11,624 nt of DNA from Temnopleurus reevesii (Eukaryota; Echinodermata; Echinoidea; Temnopleuroida; Temnopleuridae), in contig BQKZ01028726.1 in NCBI GenBank assembly GCA_036244855.1, positions 1-11,624 on the forward strand, read 5' to 3'. The position numbers and the translations under genes were made by a program. How positions within the stretch are numbered: the stretch's first letter is position 1; each line of letters begins with the position of its first letter. Below are positions 1 to 7,803 of the stretch, in pieces. A model generated the notes under the pieces. The model made no database searches and was not told where the DNA came from. It saw nothing but the letters and a program-made list of their open reading frames with translations.

Positions 1-860
1 AAAAGAGGTTTATGTATATCTCTCCTTCTACACTGGTGATGATTAATGTGAAACAATTAGAGACATAAATTTATAACTCTTCTATTCAAAGGCGGAGGGC
101 CCACTATACAAAAGGCCTACATGAAATATAATCATAATACATTTATACCAAATGGATAAGCAAAGATCACACTTAAAAATGTTTAATTTGCACCTTTCTG
201 GATTGTTACGTGCCTCGAAATTTTAACAAATGACAGAGAAAGATACAAATTGCAGTGAAAGTCTGAATATTTTGCTACCTATTAACATAATAAAGCTTAG
301 TCAAAAGAATAGTTTAGTTATCCCACATAATACATTTGAAACTTTTAACAATCTATTCGAGGCTAACAAAAATTCTAAGTTTTAAAGATAAAACCAGGTT
401 TTCTCTGTTTGCTGGAGAGTATCCTGGCTGGGTTTGGGCTTATGGGACTGTTGGGACATGTTCACAATTGCTGAAAATCATACTACTTGCTTTAGATTTT
501 TGAAGTATTGTGTAAACACTTGAATACCTGTACGTGTTTTTCAATAAAATTGATGATTGACGAGTTCAAGGTCGATGTTGGGGGCCTTCTTGAGGTACCA
601 AGACAATATACCAAATTTATTCCCAAAAAAGAAAAAAAACAGAAAAAAAAAGAAGGACAGAAAAAAGACATGAGTCACATGACCCATAATGTATCTCATA
701 TTCATAAATATTTGGTTAACCGATTTAGCAACTGTAGATTGTGTGCAAAAGTCATCTTTCTAGCAATACACCCTACAGCAAATAAATACTATTATAAAGC
801 ATGAATTTTGATAGATGCCTGTGGCAGCAGAGCTCTGAGCTGTTCACAAATAAAACTAAC
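1..860. other. AT-rich non-coding stretch, no gene seen
   Basis: I see no exon, RNA gene or mobile element here. A 98-codon plus-strand open frame (508-804) owes its lysine-rich middle to an A-rich run around 624-668, has no recognisable domain and no convincing splice context, and I treat it as chance. Intron or intergenic DNA is equally possible. Confidence 0.6.
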
Positions 861-862
861 TA

Positions 863-1023
863 GGGGGTGTTGCTACAAAGCTTCAATTGATCAGCAATCA
901 TCAATCAAAACCATTGTTTCATACATTTCTTGTCAAAACCTGATCCTTGTCTTGCGCGTTCCAATTTGCGACTGACTTGTAAGTGATTTGCAATCAATTG
1001 TAACTATTTGAAGCAACGTCCCC
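863..1023. mobile_element. 161-bp MITE with TA target duplication and about 35-bp terminal inverted repeats
   Basis: The left end reads GGGGGTGTTGCTACAAAGC and the right end, reverse-complemented, reads GGGGACGTTGCTTCAAA. Similarity continues inward through a CAATTGAT core for about 35 bases. The element is bracketed by TA on both sides (861-862 and 1024-1025), as expected for Tc1/mariner-type or similar DNA transposons that insert at TA. It is too short to encode a transposase, so it would depend on an autonomous relative. Related sequences occur at 5706-5852 and, in the opposite orientation, at 1373-1421, which supports a dispersed family. The superfamily assignment is inference from the TA duplication only. 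Confidence 0.75.
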
Positions 1024-1025
1024 TA

Positions 1026-1372
1026 TAAAGGCTAAATTAATCAATTGCAAACCAGCAACAAATCCGCCTTATCATTTAACATGTATTTTCATTAATGCAT
1101 GGTCTGTGCAGAGAACAAGACAAGCATAATGAAACTTTAAAGCAGAACACCAATTAGCTTTTTCAGGTTTCATTTGACAAAATTCACTTCATATCATAAT
1201 AATTTATCTTTTAGTATAAAAATAATAAACTGACATCAACGTTTGCATTTTATTATGTATTCTGAAGTTAATGAAAACTAACAAAAGTCTAGATTTAAGA
1301 TGTTAATGATTGTGAATTTGGCCAGATTTGGGTAGTATTTTATAACTTATGTTACATGTAACTTAGAGGAAA
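1026..1372. other. AT-rich non-coding stretch, nothing recognised
   Basis: Between the MITE and its truncated relative I find only AT-rich sequence without open frames or repeats of note, apart from one TACATGTA palindrome at 1353-1360. Confidence 0.6.
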
Positions 1373-1421
1373 CAATGATTTTGATTGGGATGTGCCAACC
1401 AACTGCAAATTACAACAACTG
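1373..1421 (-). mobile_element. Truncated, reverse-oriented fragment of the GGGGGTG MITE family
   Basis: The segment matches the reverse complement of the left half of the element at 5706-5852: both share AATGATTTTGATTGG, followed by a diverged stretch and then CAACTGCAAAT. The terminal G-run is missing, so the fragment is cut off before the transposon end. No target duplication is visible. Confidence 0.55.
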
Positions 1422-1450
1422 ATTGTAACTTTCTTTTCTTTCCATTCTAG

Positions 1451-1527
1451 CTCAGCCGAGCATGTCAGAAAAGGGTCCCAAAACGTTTGAATTTAATGAC
1501 ATTTCAAATCAATATAATTTCCTTTAA
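1451..1527 (+). other. Strong-looking splice acceptor followed by a 21-codon frame (possible terminal exon)
   Basis: A long pyrimidine run (1431-1449) ends in TTCTAG, a good 3' splice site. The following sequence opens with ATG at 1462 and reads 21 codons (beginning MSEKGPKTFEF) to TAA at 1525. No poly(A) signal follows closely, no upstream plus-strand exon was found, and the peptide is not one I recognise. I list it because the acceptor is unusually clean. Chance is the likelier explanation. Confidence 0.15.
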
Positions 1528-1581
1528 TCCACAAAATGCCTAAATTTTAGTGGCAACACTTCCCTATTTTCCTTGCAATAC

Positions 1582-1764
1582 CCCGGGCTCGACTCGATCT
1601 GGCCACGTACTCCGGTAGCCATCCGTCGCGGTCCGCCAGAGCCCTGGGTACGCCCCAGGTCCAGATACGTGGTCAATAACAAGCATCGACACGGCGACAG
1701 CAGTCGTTGTTTTGAGCTGAAACATCATATTATCAGAGCATTTGATCAGAACTGAATACACCAT
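1582..1764 (-). CDS. Possible GC-rich exon, function unknown
   Basis: A sharply GC- and CpG-rich block lies in otherwise AT-rich DNA. On the minus strand it is open from ATG at 1764 and includes a segment reading WRTATDGYRSTWPDRVEPG before a GGG|GT donor-like boundary at 1582/1581. If it is an internal exon, TTTCAG at 1722-1717 would be the acceptor, giving a 135-nt phase 0-0 exon (1716-1582). If it is a first exon, it would lie just downstream of the promoter-like block at 1850-2100 on the same strand. I recognise no domain. The plus strand is also open over the same block, as expected for GC-rich DNA, so coding potential is uncertain. A fragment of an old retroelement is an alternative reading. 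Confidence 0.25.
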
Positions 1765-1849
1765 ATTATCCTATAATAATTGATGCTCATTATAAATTGA
1801 TAAAATTGAAATAATATTACCTCAAAATGCAATTTCAACAGCAATTTAG

Positions 1850-2100
1850 TTGGCCAATGAATTCGGCTCCCAACCTTCAAATAATGCAGCATCGGTGAGT
1901 CAAAGCACTTTGCACAACCACGACCACGCCCTCGAGTTGTTGAGGTCCAATCAGCTGATGGCAGATTTGGGAAAGGGGATTTCCCCGAGGGGAGAGATTT
2001 GAGCCACGCCCATTTTCTTCCTCATCTCCACACAGAGATTTCTTCATCATCTTTGTGATCATTGGTTTGGAACACGACGTTCGGATGACGAAGACAAGAT
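1850..2100. promoter_or_regulatory. Promoter- or enhancer-like block: AP-1, CCAAT, kappa-B and CACGCCC motifs
   Basis: Visible motifs are CCAAT at 1854-1858, TGAGTCA (AP-1 consensus) at 1896-1902, CCACGCCC (KLF/Sp-type) at 1924-1931 and again at 2004-2011, CCAATCAG at 1947-1954, a CAGCTG E-box at 1952-1957, and GGGGATTTCCCC (fits the kappa-B consensus) at 1975-1986. The block is richer in GC and CpG than its surroundings and adjoins the possible minus-strand exon at 1582-1764. TTTATAA on the minus strand near 1790-1796 could be a weak TATA element. Motif clustering is what I see; regulatory function is inference. Confidence 0.3.
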
Positions 2101-2556
2101 TTCAGCCTGGCAGTGCAACTTTAGCAGATATATTTATTTGTCTTCTTAGGGATATCAAATTTTATGAGTGATATAACTTTTTTTATAGTGGGAAAAGTGT
2201 GGACAAAATAGCAAAATTTCTATCCCAGCCTTCAATACGCTATGAGGAAGGAGAAAATCCAATTATTTTCCTTTCTTGTTATGCAGCAAAAGTGTGGATA
2301 TGTACGAGACACTTGTATGTCTTTGCAGAAGAGAGGCAGAATTTTCACTTGTTTGGTTTTATTTGTCCATTTTTTTTACCTCTATATTCAGTATCATTTG
2401 TTAATTATTATTGAAGCAGAAAATTCGTTTTTATTCTAAGTTGCATACACACTGTAGAACTGCTTGCCTAGTAGTTTGTGTGACCATGCTTGCTTGGAGC
2501 CTAAGTTTATCATTGCCACAACTGAGCTCGGTGCTGTGACAAGTTCTTTTTACATG
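2101..2556. other. Non-coding stretch, no gene seen
   Basis: Two overlapping plus-strand frames of 65-71 codons (from 2199 and 2242) have biased, low-information composition, no domain and no splice context, and look like chance. Nothing else was recognised. Confidence 0.55.
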
Positions 2557-2738
2557 ATGATAATAATAATACACAACATTCATAAAGCGCTTAATACAAA
2601 GTGTTTCTAAGCGCTCTGTGCATTATTACCCAGCTATAGCATGGCTACCATTTGGCACTCACTGCATACATGGAATTTCTTCCTACCGGTACCCATTCAC
2701 CTCACCTGGGTTGAGTGCAGCACAATGTGGATAAATTC
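2557..2738 (-). mobile_element. Retroposon 3' end (L2/CR1-like LINE or a SINE using such a tail), minus orientation
   Basis: Read on the minus strand, the segment ends in a short hairpin-forming stretch, AAGCGCTTAGAAAC followed by TTAAGCGCTT, then an AT-rich link and a (TTA)n tail at 2557-2571. A GCGC stem followed by a short microsatellite tail resembles 3' ends of L2/CR1-clade LINEs and the SINEs they mobilise. Further upstream (minus sense) come TGTGCTGCACTCAACCCAGG and GGAAGAAATTCC. I recall similar dispersed repeats in marine deuterostomes, but that is memory and not a search. No reverse transcriptase frame is present, so this is a truncated or non-autonomous copy. Confidence 0.6.
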
Positions 2739-3530
2739 AGCCCTCAATTAACTGCCTTTTTTTTTGTTTTAGTCTTGTTACACCCCCTCCCCCCATTCCA
2801 CAAAAAAAAAATAATAAAGATAAAATAACAAATATAAATAAATGAATTTAAAGAATACAAAATAACAAATATGTAAAAAGAATTGAAGAAAAAATCTTTG
2901 TACTCATTTTGGGTCTTTATTTTGCAGGCAAGAATTTATTTATTAAAAAAAACAGAGGACAAAAAGTGATGCAGCAATGCAGCAATGCAACACAATTTTG
3001 GTTTAACAAATCTTAAACTTATGTACAATACCAATATTCAACTGAAATTAAAAATGAAAGCTTGGACAAAGGAAATGAATATATTTCACAGTATTTTAAT
3101 AAATGAAATAAATTTTCAGTTTTGTGCAAATCCACTCAATGGCTGCCAACATGCGAGACATATTTCACTTGTCTTGTTAACATGGAAGTGGTAAAGAAAC
3201 AGAAGTTCACATAATCAAACAATTTGCATAAAAAAGAAAGGCTCTATGAAACTTGTTGATTATAATACATTTGTTGTGAATTAAAAGGTAAATTATAATA
3301 ATTATCTAGAATTTCTTTCAAAAGAAGGTATCTGGTTAAGCTGATGCAATAGGCCACTTTCATAATATATTCAAATTTATTTACGTTTGCCCCCAAGATG
3401 AACTATATATTCAGCCGTCAGAAAATAATAAGAGTACAATAGTAAGAATGCCCCTTGAATATACATTTACATTGCTAGGTTTGGAAAAACATTGAAGCTT
3501 GACCAACCTAGCAACAACCACTGCATGCTA
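2739..3530. other. Non-coding stretch with A/T-rich simple sequence
   Basis: It holds a T-run (2757-2765) and an A-rich low-complexity tract at about 2800-2890 with repeated AAATAACAAATAT. The 69-codon frame at 2985-3194 looks like chance. No gene was recognised. Confidence 0.55.
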
Positions 3531-3691
3531 TTCGGATACCTGTGATATAACGAGATCTTATTATAACAAGGTAGTTTTGGGGGTCGTATCTCTTTGTACT
3601 TTATGGTATTTTGGCCCTGATATGACAAGGTTTCTATATAAAGAGATGATTTCTTTTGTCCCAGGAACCTCATTAAAACAAGGTTGACTGT
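3531..3691. mobile_element. Pogo/Tigger-like MITE, copy 1 (diverged)
   Basis: The right end, reverse-complemented, begins CAGTCAACCTTGTTTTAATG and is followed on the plus strand by TA. The left end is worn but contains CCTGTGATATAACGAGATC. The interior shares TTATAACAAG and ATCTCTTT with the element at 4724-4866, and both have that interior partly repeated in inverse orientation. CAGT-starting ends with a 'TATAACGAG' interior are typical of pogo/Tigger-type elements. No transposase is encoded. Overlapping frames of 62 and 68 codons on both strands come from this element and are not genes. Confidence 0.5.
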
Positions 3692-4723
3692 ACAATTATT
3701 TAATATCAGGTGAACAAATAGTTTGTAATTGTGCGAGGGACAAAAGAGCGTTCATAAAATTTAAATATATTACAAAATTAGTCTATTATTTAGTTGTGTT
3801 AGTGTGATAATTAAATCATATCTGTATTTGCTTCTTTCTTTTCCTGTATTTACCCTAATCCCATTCAAAGTTTTCAATCACTGCACTCCATATGGGAGGG
3901 GGAGAGCTTTGGCTCCCTTCTGTTCTTAGCCGTTGACCATACAATTGTTCTGAAATTCAGCATGTACACAGACATTGACATAATTGCATGGTCAATTCCT
4001 TGTTTGAAATTCCCACTTGTTACAAAATAAAGTTCTAAATATGCTCTTCATTTGTTTAGATACTCCTTGTAATGTTTCTACTACATTAACAAGAGAAAAT
4101 AGTAACCATAACAATCCTCGGCATTGTATAAAAGTGGCACAGTGGCATCAACATAAGCACCATGTCATGATATGAGTTCATAGAGTACATAGTATACATA
4201 TATGGATAATACATGTAGCATAAAAATGATTGATTTGTAATACATTGTGTACCAAGAATTCTTGGACTCTCAAAATGTCTCTGAATAAAATTAGGTCACA
4301 AATGCCACATTACCAATATTCACAAAAGGGTACCTACAAACATGTGAGTTAAAGTATACAAACGAACAAAATTTGTCCTTGTGCATTCATCGCAGATCAA
4401 GGTATAAAATAGATGATCCTTTCATCAAGACAACAATTTTAGATAAGAAACATTTCTGAATCATGATTAAAGGTATAATGCATATTACTTGAATATCACA
4501 CACAAAACAAGTGACATAGTATTCTCATACACAATAAATATTGCACAATTAATAGCACTTTGTTATTCTTTGTGTGTACAAAACAAAATATCTTATTGGT
4601 TGTTATGTTCATAAAATATCATGTTCTAGTACTATGAAAATGTTTTTAATCCACCTCCCAATAAAAGATGTGATAATACCTCCTCCCATTTAGTGCGTGT
4701 ACATGTCTATCCTCTACAAGCAA
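3692..4723. other. Long AT-rich non-coding stretch, nothing recognised
   Basis: I see no exon, RNA gene or clear repeat across this kilobase. It contains a G-rich patch (3894-3905), which may pair with the nearby GGCTCCC, and a TACATGTA palindrome at 4210-4217. Intron or intergenic DNA. Confidence 0.55.
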
Positions 4724-4866
4724 CAGTGGACCCTACATATAAAGAGAACTAATATCAAAAAGTCTCATTATAACAAGATAATTTTCTTGGTCCCATCTCT
4801 TTATATTATATTGTATCAAGAGGCGAATTCTCTAGTCACTAGGTCCTTATAACAGAGGTTCCACTG
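4724..4866. mobile_element. Pogo/Tigger-like MITE, copy 2
   Basis: The left end reads CAGTGGACCCTACATATAAA and the right end, reverse-complemented, CAGTGGAACCTCTGTTATAA, giving terminal inverted repeats of about 20 bases with mismatches. TA follows the right end; the left flank is AA, so the expected TA duplication is mutated on that side. The internal TCTCATTATAACAAG and CCCATCTCTTTATAT are shared with the element at 3531-3691. At 143 bp it has no coding capacity. Confidence 0.65.
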
Positions 4867-4868
4867 TA

Positions 4869-5157
4869 TAAACAACCATCTTGGTGGCTAAAAGGAAAAT
4901 GCATAGTTGTGAAATGATAATAAATTAACAAGCAAGGGTTGTTTTTAGAAAGTTGTATACAAAGTTTAAAATTAATCAATCAAAACTTGAATCTTGAGGG
5001 TGAGTTGTCTTAATTTGGAATATTTTCATTAAATTTTGTATAATTTCTATGCTATGTTTACACTATATTCCCATAGGCCACAGCACATCTGTCAAGACAA
5101 ATTTGGGAGGAACATGATGTGAAAACTTGACATGCTAAGATTACCATTAATACAGGA
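4869..5157. other. AT-rich non-coding stretch, nothing recognised
   Basis: No open frame, repeat or RNA-like structure stood out. Confidence 0.55.
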
Positions 5158-5332
5158 CCAGGGACCCTTTTCATAAAGCTCTTCATGTCATCACTACTGT
5201 ATGCATGCCTGGTGACCCATTCTTCAGTGCTAACACAGAGACAGGGTTATCATTGAGCACAAGAAAGGATCACCAGTCATTCGTAGAGTACTTATGCTTA
5301 CCATACGAACAGCTTTATAAATCATGCCATCA
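5158..5332. mobile_element. Imperfectly palindromic MITE of about 175 bp
   Basis: The left half has TTTTCATAAAGCTCTTC (5167-5183) and, further in, CCTGGTGACCCATTCTT (5208-5224). The right half, reverse-complemented, carries ATTTATAAAGCTGTTCGT and ACTGGTGATCCTTTCTTGTG in the same order. The two arms therefore cover nearly the whole element, leaving a short centre around 5225-5255. Such long-arm palindromes are typical of foldback or MITE-type elements. The exact ends and target duplication are unclear. Confidence 0.55.
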
Positions 5333-5705
5333 AGTGTAAAACTATGGAGAAAAAGGTTTCAAAAATCCAACATCTCGGTATATTTCAGACATATATGGGG
5401 CTGCCACGGGACCCGGAACATAGTGTAAACATATAGAATATTGAAGCATAACAGTCAACTTTGCTGTTGTCAAACTTGTTCAAGTGGAATAATTGTCTTA
5501 AGTTCATGGGATTTTTTTTAAAAGAAATCAAATAAATTATTTACATCTTCTAGGTCAAATTTCTCTTGAGTTCAAATAATTTTGTGAAGTCCCAAGAGAT
5601 TTGACTTAGGTCGAGTCACCTATACATCTACATCTATTGAAAACAGTTGTGTCAAGGGAGGTGTAAATCTGTAAATTCCACCTCTGACGACAAAAAATGA
5701 ACTTC
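5333..5705. other. Non-coding stretch, one small inverted repeat
   Basis: No gene seen. A short hairpin-capable sequence, GGAGGTGTAAATC followed by AAATTCCACCTC, lies at about 5659-5684. Confidence 0.5.
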
Positions 5706-5852
5706 GGGGGTGATGTTCAATATTTGCAGTTGATCGGAACGTGCCAATCAAAATCATTGTTTTATGCACGTCTTATAAAATGTTCATACCGTGCGTGAAT
5801 GAAAATGTGCGTTACAATTTGCAAAGTTGCAGTTTATTTTAAAAAACACCCC
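5706..5852. mobile_element. Older copy of the GGGGGTG MITE family
   Basis: The left side reads GGGGGTGATGTT and continues with a GTTGATCGGAACGTGCCAATC-like stretch and ATTGTTTTATGCACGTCTT, aligning with 863-940 of the first copy. The right end, reverse-complemented, starts ACGGGGTGTTTTTTAAAAT and then has AACTGCAACTTTGCAA, a diverged inverted repeat of the left end. The TA flanks of the first copy are not preserved. The element overlaps the 3' end of a 180-codon minus-strand frame (5784-6326), another reason to regard that frame as chance. Confidence 0.55.
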
Positions 5853-6700
5853 GTTAATAATGTATCTGACTGTCCAGGTCAATACATAAGCGTCTGAGTA
5901 AAACATATACAAATCATGTGAAAATACACAGGATGCCAAGAAACCTTGAATCACCATCACATGAATTTTTTCCCAAATCCGAAGGACCATAAAATATTTA
6001 CAGATAAGTAATACTTTCCATAATACTTTCCGATTCAGATTTAATACTTTCCAATGATTGAGGTACTGATTTTGCATAACACTCTGCATAAAAGTAACAT
6101 TCATTTTATGAATAATAACTGCAAAACAAGAAATTTTTACGACGTGTACCGTACTTAACTTACATAAATCTAAAGAGGAGTGAACGTTCACAAAAACAGA
6201 AATGCTAGTGAAAATTAGCGCCATCACATGTTTAGTGCAATACATGGAGTACATGTACATCACAAGAAAGATATCCGCACTCTGCAATCCACAAGTTTTA
6301 TGCATCCCAAATAGTGAGCACCTCATTTTCTAGAAATTGGGAAAATTCCTAGCTTTACAGTAATTGGATTTTTAACCCATAATTTTCATATAGACTTCAT
6401 GCAGGGAATACCTGATTCCAGCAGTCAACAGGTTAAAATAACAAGGACTGTCAAAAATCCTGAAGATTTTATTTTTAAAAGGTTTCACTTTGCAAAGAAG
6501 TGAGAGGTACTGTCAGTTGTTGAATGTGCATAGCTTCAGCTAACCGTATTCATAACGATCTGATTTCTGTAAGCGGAGAGTTTCTTCCACCTGTCTATAC
6601 TATTGACTTGCATATATATTTCCTTCTTGTCTGAAACTCAAATTGCAGTAATATGCTTTGTCCTGGACAAATTTTATTAAGCGGGACCAGGCCTAACTTA
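5853..6700. other. Non-coding stretch; minus-strand frame of 180 codons judged spurious
   Basis: The only sizeable frame (6326 down to 5784, minus) translates to a composition-driven peptide rich in Met, Val, Cys and His, without a domain or repeat I recognise. It runs into a MITE and has no visible splice context. At 6655-6717, downstream in the minus sense of the truncated SDR exon, is an imperfect palindrome (GGGACCAGGCCTAA with TTAGTCCAGCCC). I found none of the later SDR motifs (NNAG, YxxxK) on the minus strand here. Confidence 0.5.
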
Positions 6701-6719
6701 GTCCAGCCCATTGAAGCNC

Positions 6720-6786
6720 AGCCTTGTAGACGGCTTCGTTATCGCAGCAGTCCACAACGTAACTGTACGCCTTGCCTCCTGCTCCT
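6720..6786 (-). CDS. SDR16C-type dehydrogenase, second coding exon (partial)
   Basis: On the minus strand a pyrimidine-rich stretch ends in TTCATACAG (acceptor AG at 6788-6787). The exon opens at 6786 and reads GAGGKAYSYVVDCCDNEAVY KA in frame. This matches the beta-3 region of SDR16C proteins, where G-G-x-A-(x)n-D precedes the helix leading to the NNAG motif. The first coding exon ends in the split codon AG|, and the first base here (A) completes Arg, so the phases agree across a 1,067-bp intron. Homology stops at GCT-GNG, where the single N of the window sits. A family exon would be expected to run on for tens of codons. No donor was identified. The exon may be interrupted by an insertion, damaged, or affected by an assembly fault. 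Confidence 0.7.
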
Positions 6787-6882
6787 CTGTATGAATAACG
6801 CATAGGGAAAAGTATAAGAGGGTGAGATTGAAATGTAAGTGCCTTAGGGCCCCCACTTGGTGGATATGCCAGCACAAACAGA

Positions 6883-6980
6883 TATATTATTATCATTATC
6901 ACCATTATTATTATTATTCTATTTTTTCTTATTATCATTATTATTATCATTATTACTATTTTCATTTTCATTATTATCAC
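6883..6980. repeat. Imperfect (ATT)n microsatellite
   Basis: About 100 bases of ATT repeats mixed with ATC units lie within the SDR intron. The sequence before it on the plus strand (from GGGCCCCCACTTGG at 6847 to about 6885) could be a short retroposon 3' end with this as its tail, but that is a guess. The minus-strand frame that runs through it gives an Ile/Met-rich artefact before entering the real exon at 6786. Confidence 0.85.
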
Positions 6981-7316
6981 CAAAATGTATGATTCCATTT
7001 AAATAAAAGGCAAAAGAGCTGCTAACCTTTTCTGATACTATTTATTGTCTAAAAACTTCCAGATACAGTGTAGTTTACAACAGCTTATCTAAAAAAACAT
7101 GTTTGTAAGGAGATACATGAATGTGCATGCCATTTCAATACTGTTATAATCAAATTTGTTTATCTTTTTTTTTTCATTTTTGACATGTTGTCAATGATAA
7201 GACAACTGAAAAAGTATCCATGAGGGATGGCAGACTACAGACCCCCCCCCCCTTGTTCGCCCATCAGGAATAACAGACCTTTGGACTACAATAAGGATTC
7301 TCGCATGCGTTCCTAC

Positions 7317-7405
7317 CTAATCTCCTTCACCACCCCTGGGCAGTCTCCCTGTTTATATCCCAGATGACTACCTTGGAACCACAGGGCTATGCATGCCCCA
7401 GACTA
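7317..7405 (-). pseudogene. Exon copy R1 (3' half of SDR exon, frameshifted)
   Basis: In minus sense it encodes VVIWDINRETAQG, then loses one base (GGAGTG became GGGTG), shifting into a stop. The end ATTAG|GTAGGA keeps a donor. Relative to the real exon, the conserved segment has only silent third-position substitutions (ATC/ATA, ACC/ACT, GCA/GCC, ATA/ATT). It shares with R3 a deletion of about 14 bases upstream of GGTTCC and a Thr-to-Lys codon (ACG/AAG). Confidence 0.8.
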
Positions 7406-7474
7406 GAGAACCACAATCCCACCCCCCTGCCCAGAATAAGAGACCTTTGGACTACTATCAGGATACTTCCTCAC

Positions 7475-7584
7475 CTTATCTCTTTCACCACACCCTGGGC
7501 GGTCTCCCTGTTGATATACCATTACCAGATGACTACCGTGGAACCGAGCTTCCCAAATGCGAGGGCTATTGCAGGCCCCAGACT
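7475..7584 (-). pseudogene. Exon copy R2 (longest copy, in-frame stop)
   Basis: This copy reaches further into the exon than R1 or R3. In minus sense it reads LGPAIALAFGKLGSTVVIW, matching the real exon's region from the last glycines of the cofactor motif through beta-2. A 6-base insertion (TAATGG) then puts a TAA stop at 7524-7522, after which INRETAQGVVKEIR resumes in frame. It ends GATAAG|GTGAGG, the best donor consensus of the set. TCTATAG just upstream could act as an acceptor, which without the insertion would make a 102-nt exon with matching phases at both ends. Differences such as GCT/GCA and TTC/TTT are silent, while the GPAIA portion is genuinely different from the exon's GRLMS. 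Confidence 0.8.
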
Positions 7585-7675
7585 ATAGACACCCTCCCCC
7601 CCCCCCCACCCCTCCCGGTCTGGACTAACAGACCTTTGGACTACTATCAGGCAGGACTCCTGCATGCTGTCCTTC

Positions 7676-7768
7676 CTTATCTCTTTCACCACTCCCTGAG
7701 CGGTCTCCCTGTTGATATCCCAGATGACTACCTTGGAACCCCAGGGCTATGGCAGGCCCCAGACTAGA
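7676..7768 (-). pseudogene. Exon copy R3 (open segment, donor lost)
   Basis: In minus sense the 19 residues VVIWDINRETAQGVVKEIR are intact, with only two silent substitutions from the real exon in this segment (GCA/GCT, AAG/AAA). The donor GT has become GA (ATAAG|GAAGG), so the unit could not be spliced as the real exon is. Upstream, the 14-base deletion shared with R1 shifts the frame. Confidence 0.8.
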
Positions 7769-7779
7769 GAACCGCAATT

Positions 7780-7803
7780 CCCCCCCACCCCCACCCCCAT
7801 CCC
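7780..7803 (-). other. G-quadruplex-capable tract just downstream of the SDR donor
   Basis: On the gene's strand the sequence is GGGATGGGGGTGGGGGTGG and further Gs: four G-runs with one- to two-base loops, about 50 bases after the donor. Similar C-runs on the plus strand occur at 7242-7252, 7418-7432 and 7592-7616, one in each repeat unit. Folding potential follows from the pattern; any effect on splicing is inference. Confidence 0.6.

Noticed and set aside
508..804. 98-codon plus-strand frame with a lysine-rich middle
   Set aside because: The lysines come from a poly(A)-like run. No domain or homologous copy is visible.
1877..2062. 61-codon minus-strand frame with a valine run
   Set aside because: It lies across the promoter-like motif cluster. 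Its composition mirrors CAACCACGACCACG repeats and it has no domain or donor.
5784..6326. Minus-strand open frame of 180 codons, the longest in the window
   Set aside because: No recognisable domain, amino-acid make-up follows base composition, the 3' end lies in a MITE, and no splice sites frame it. Long chance frames occur in such DNA.
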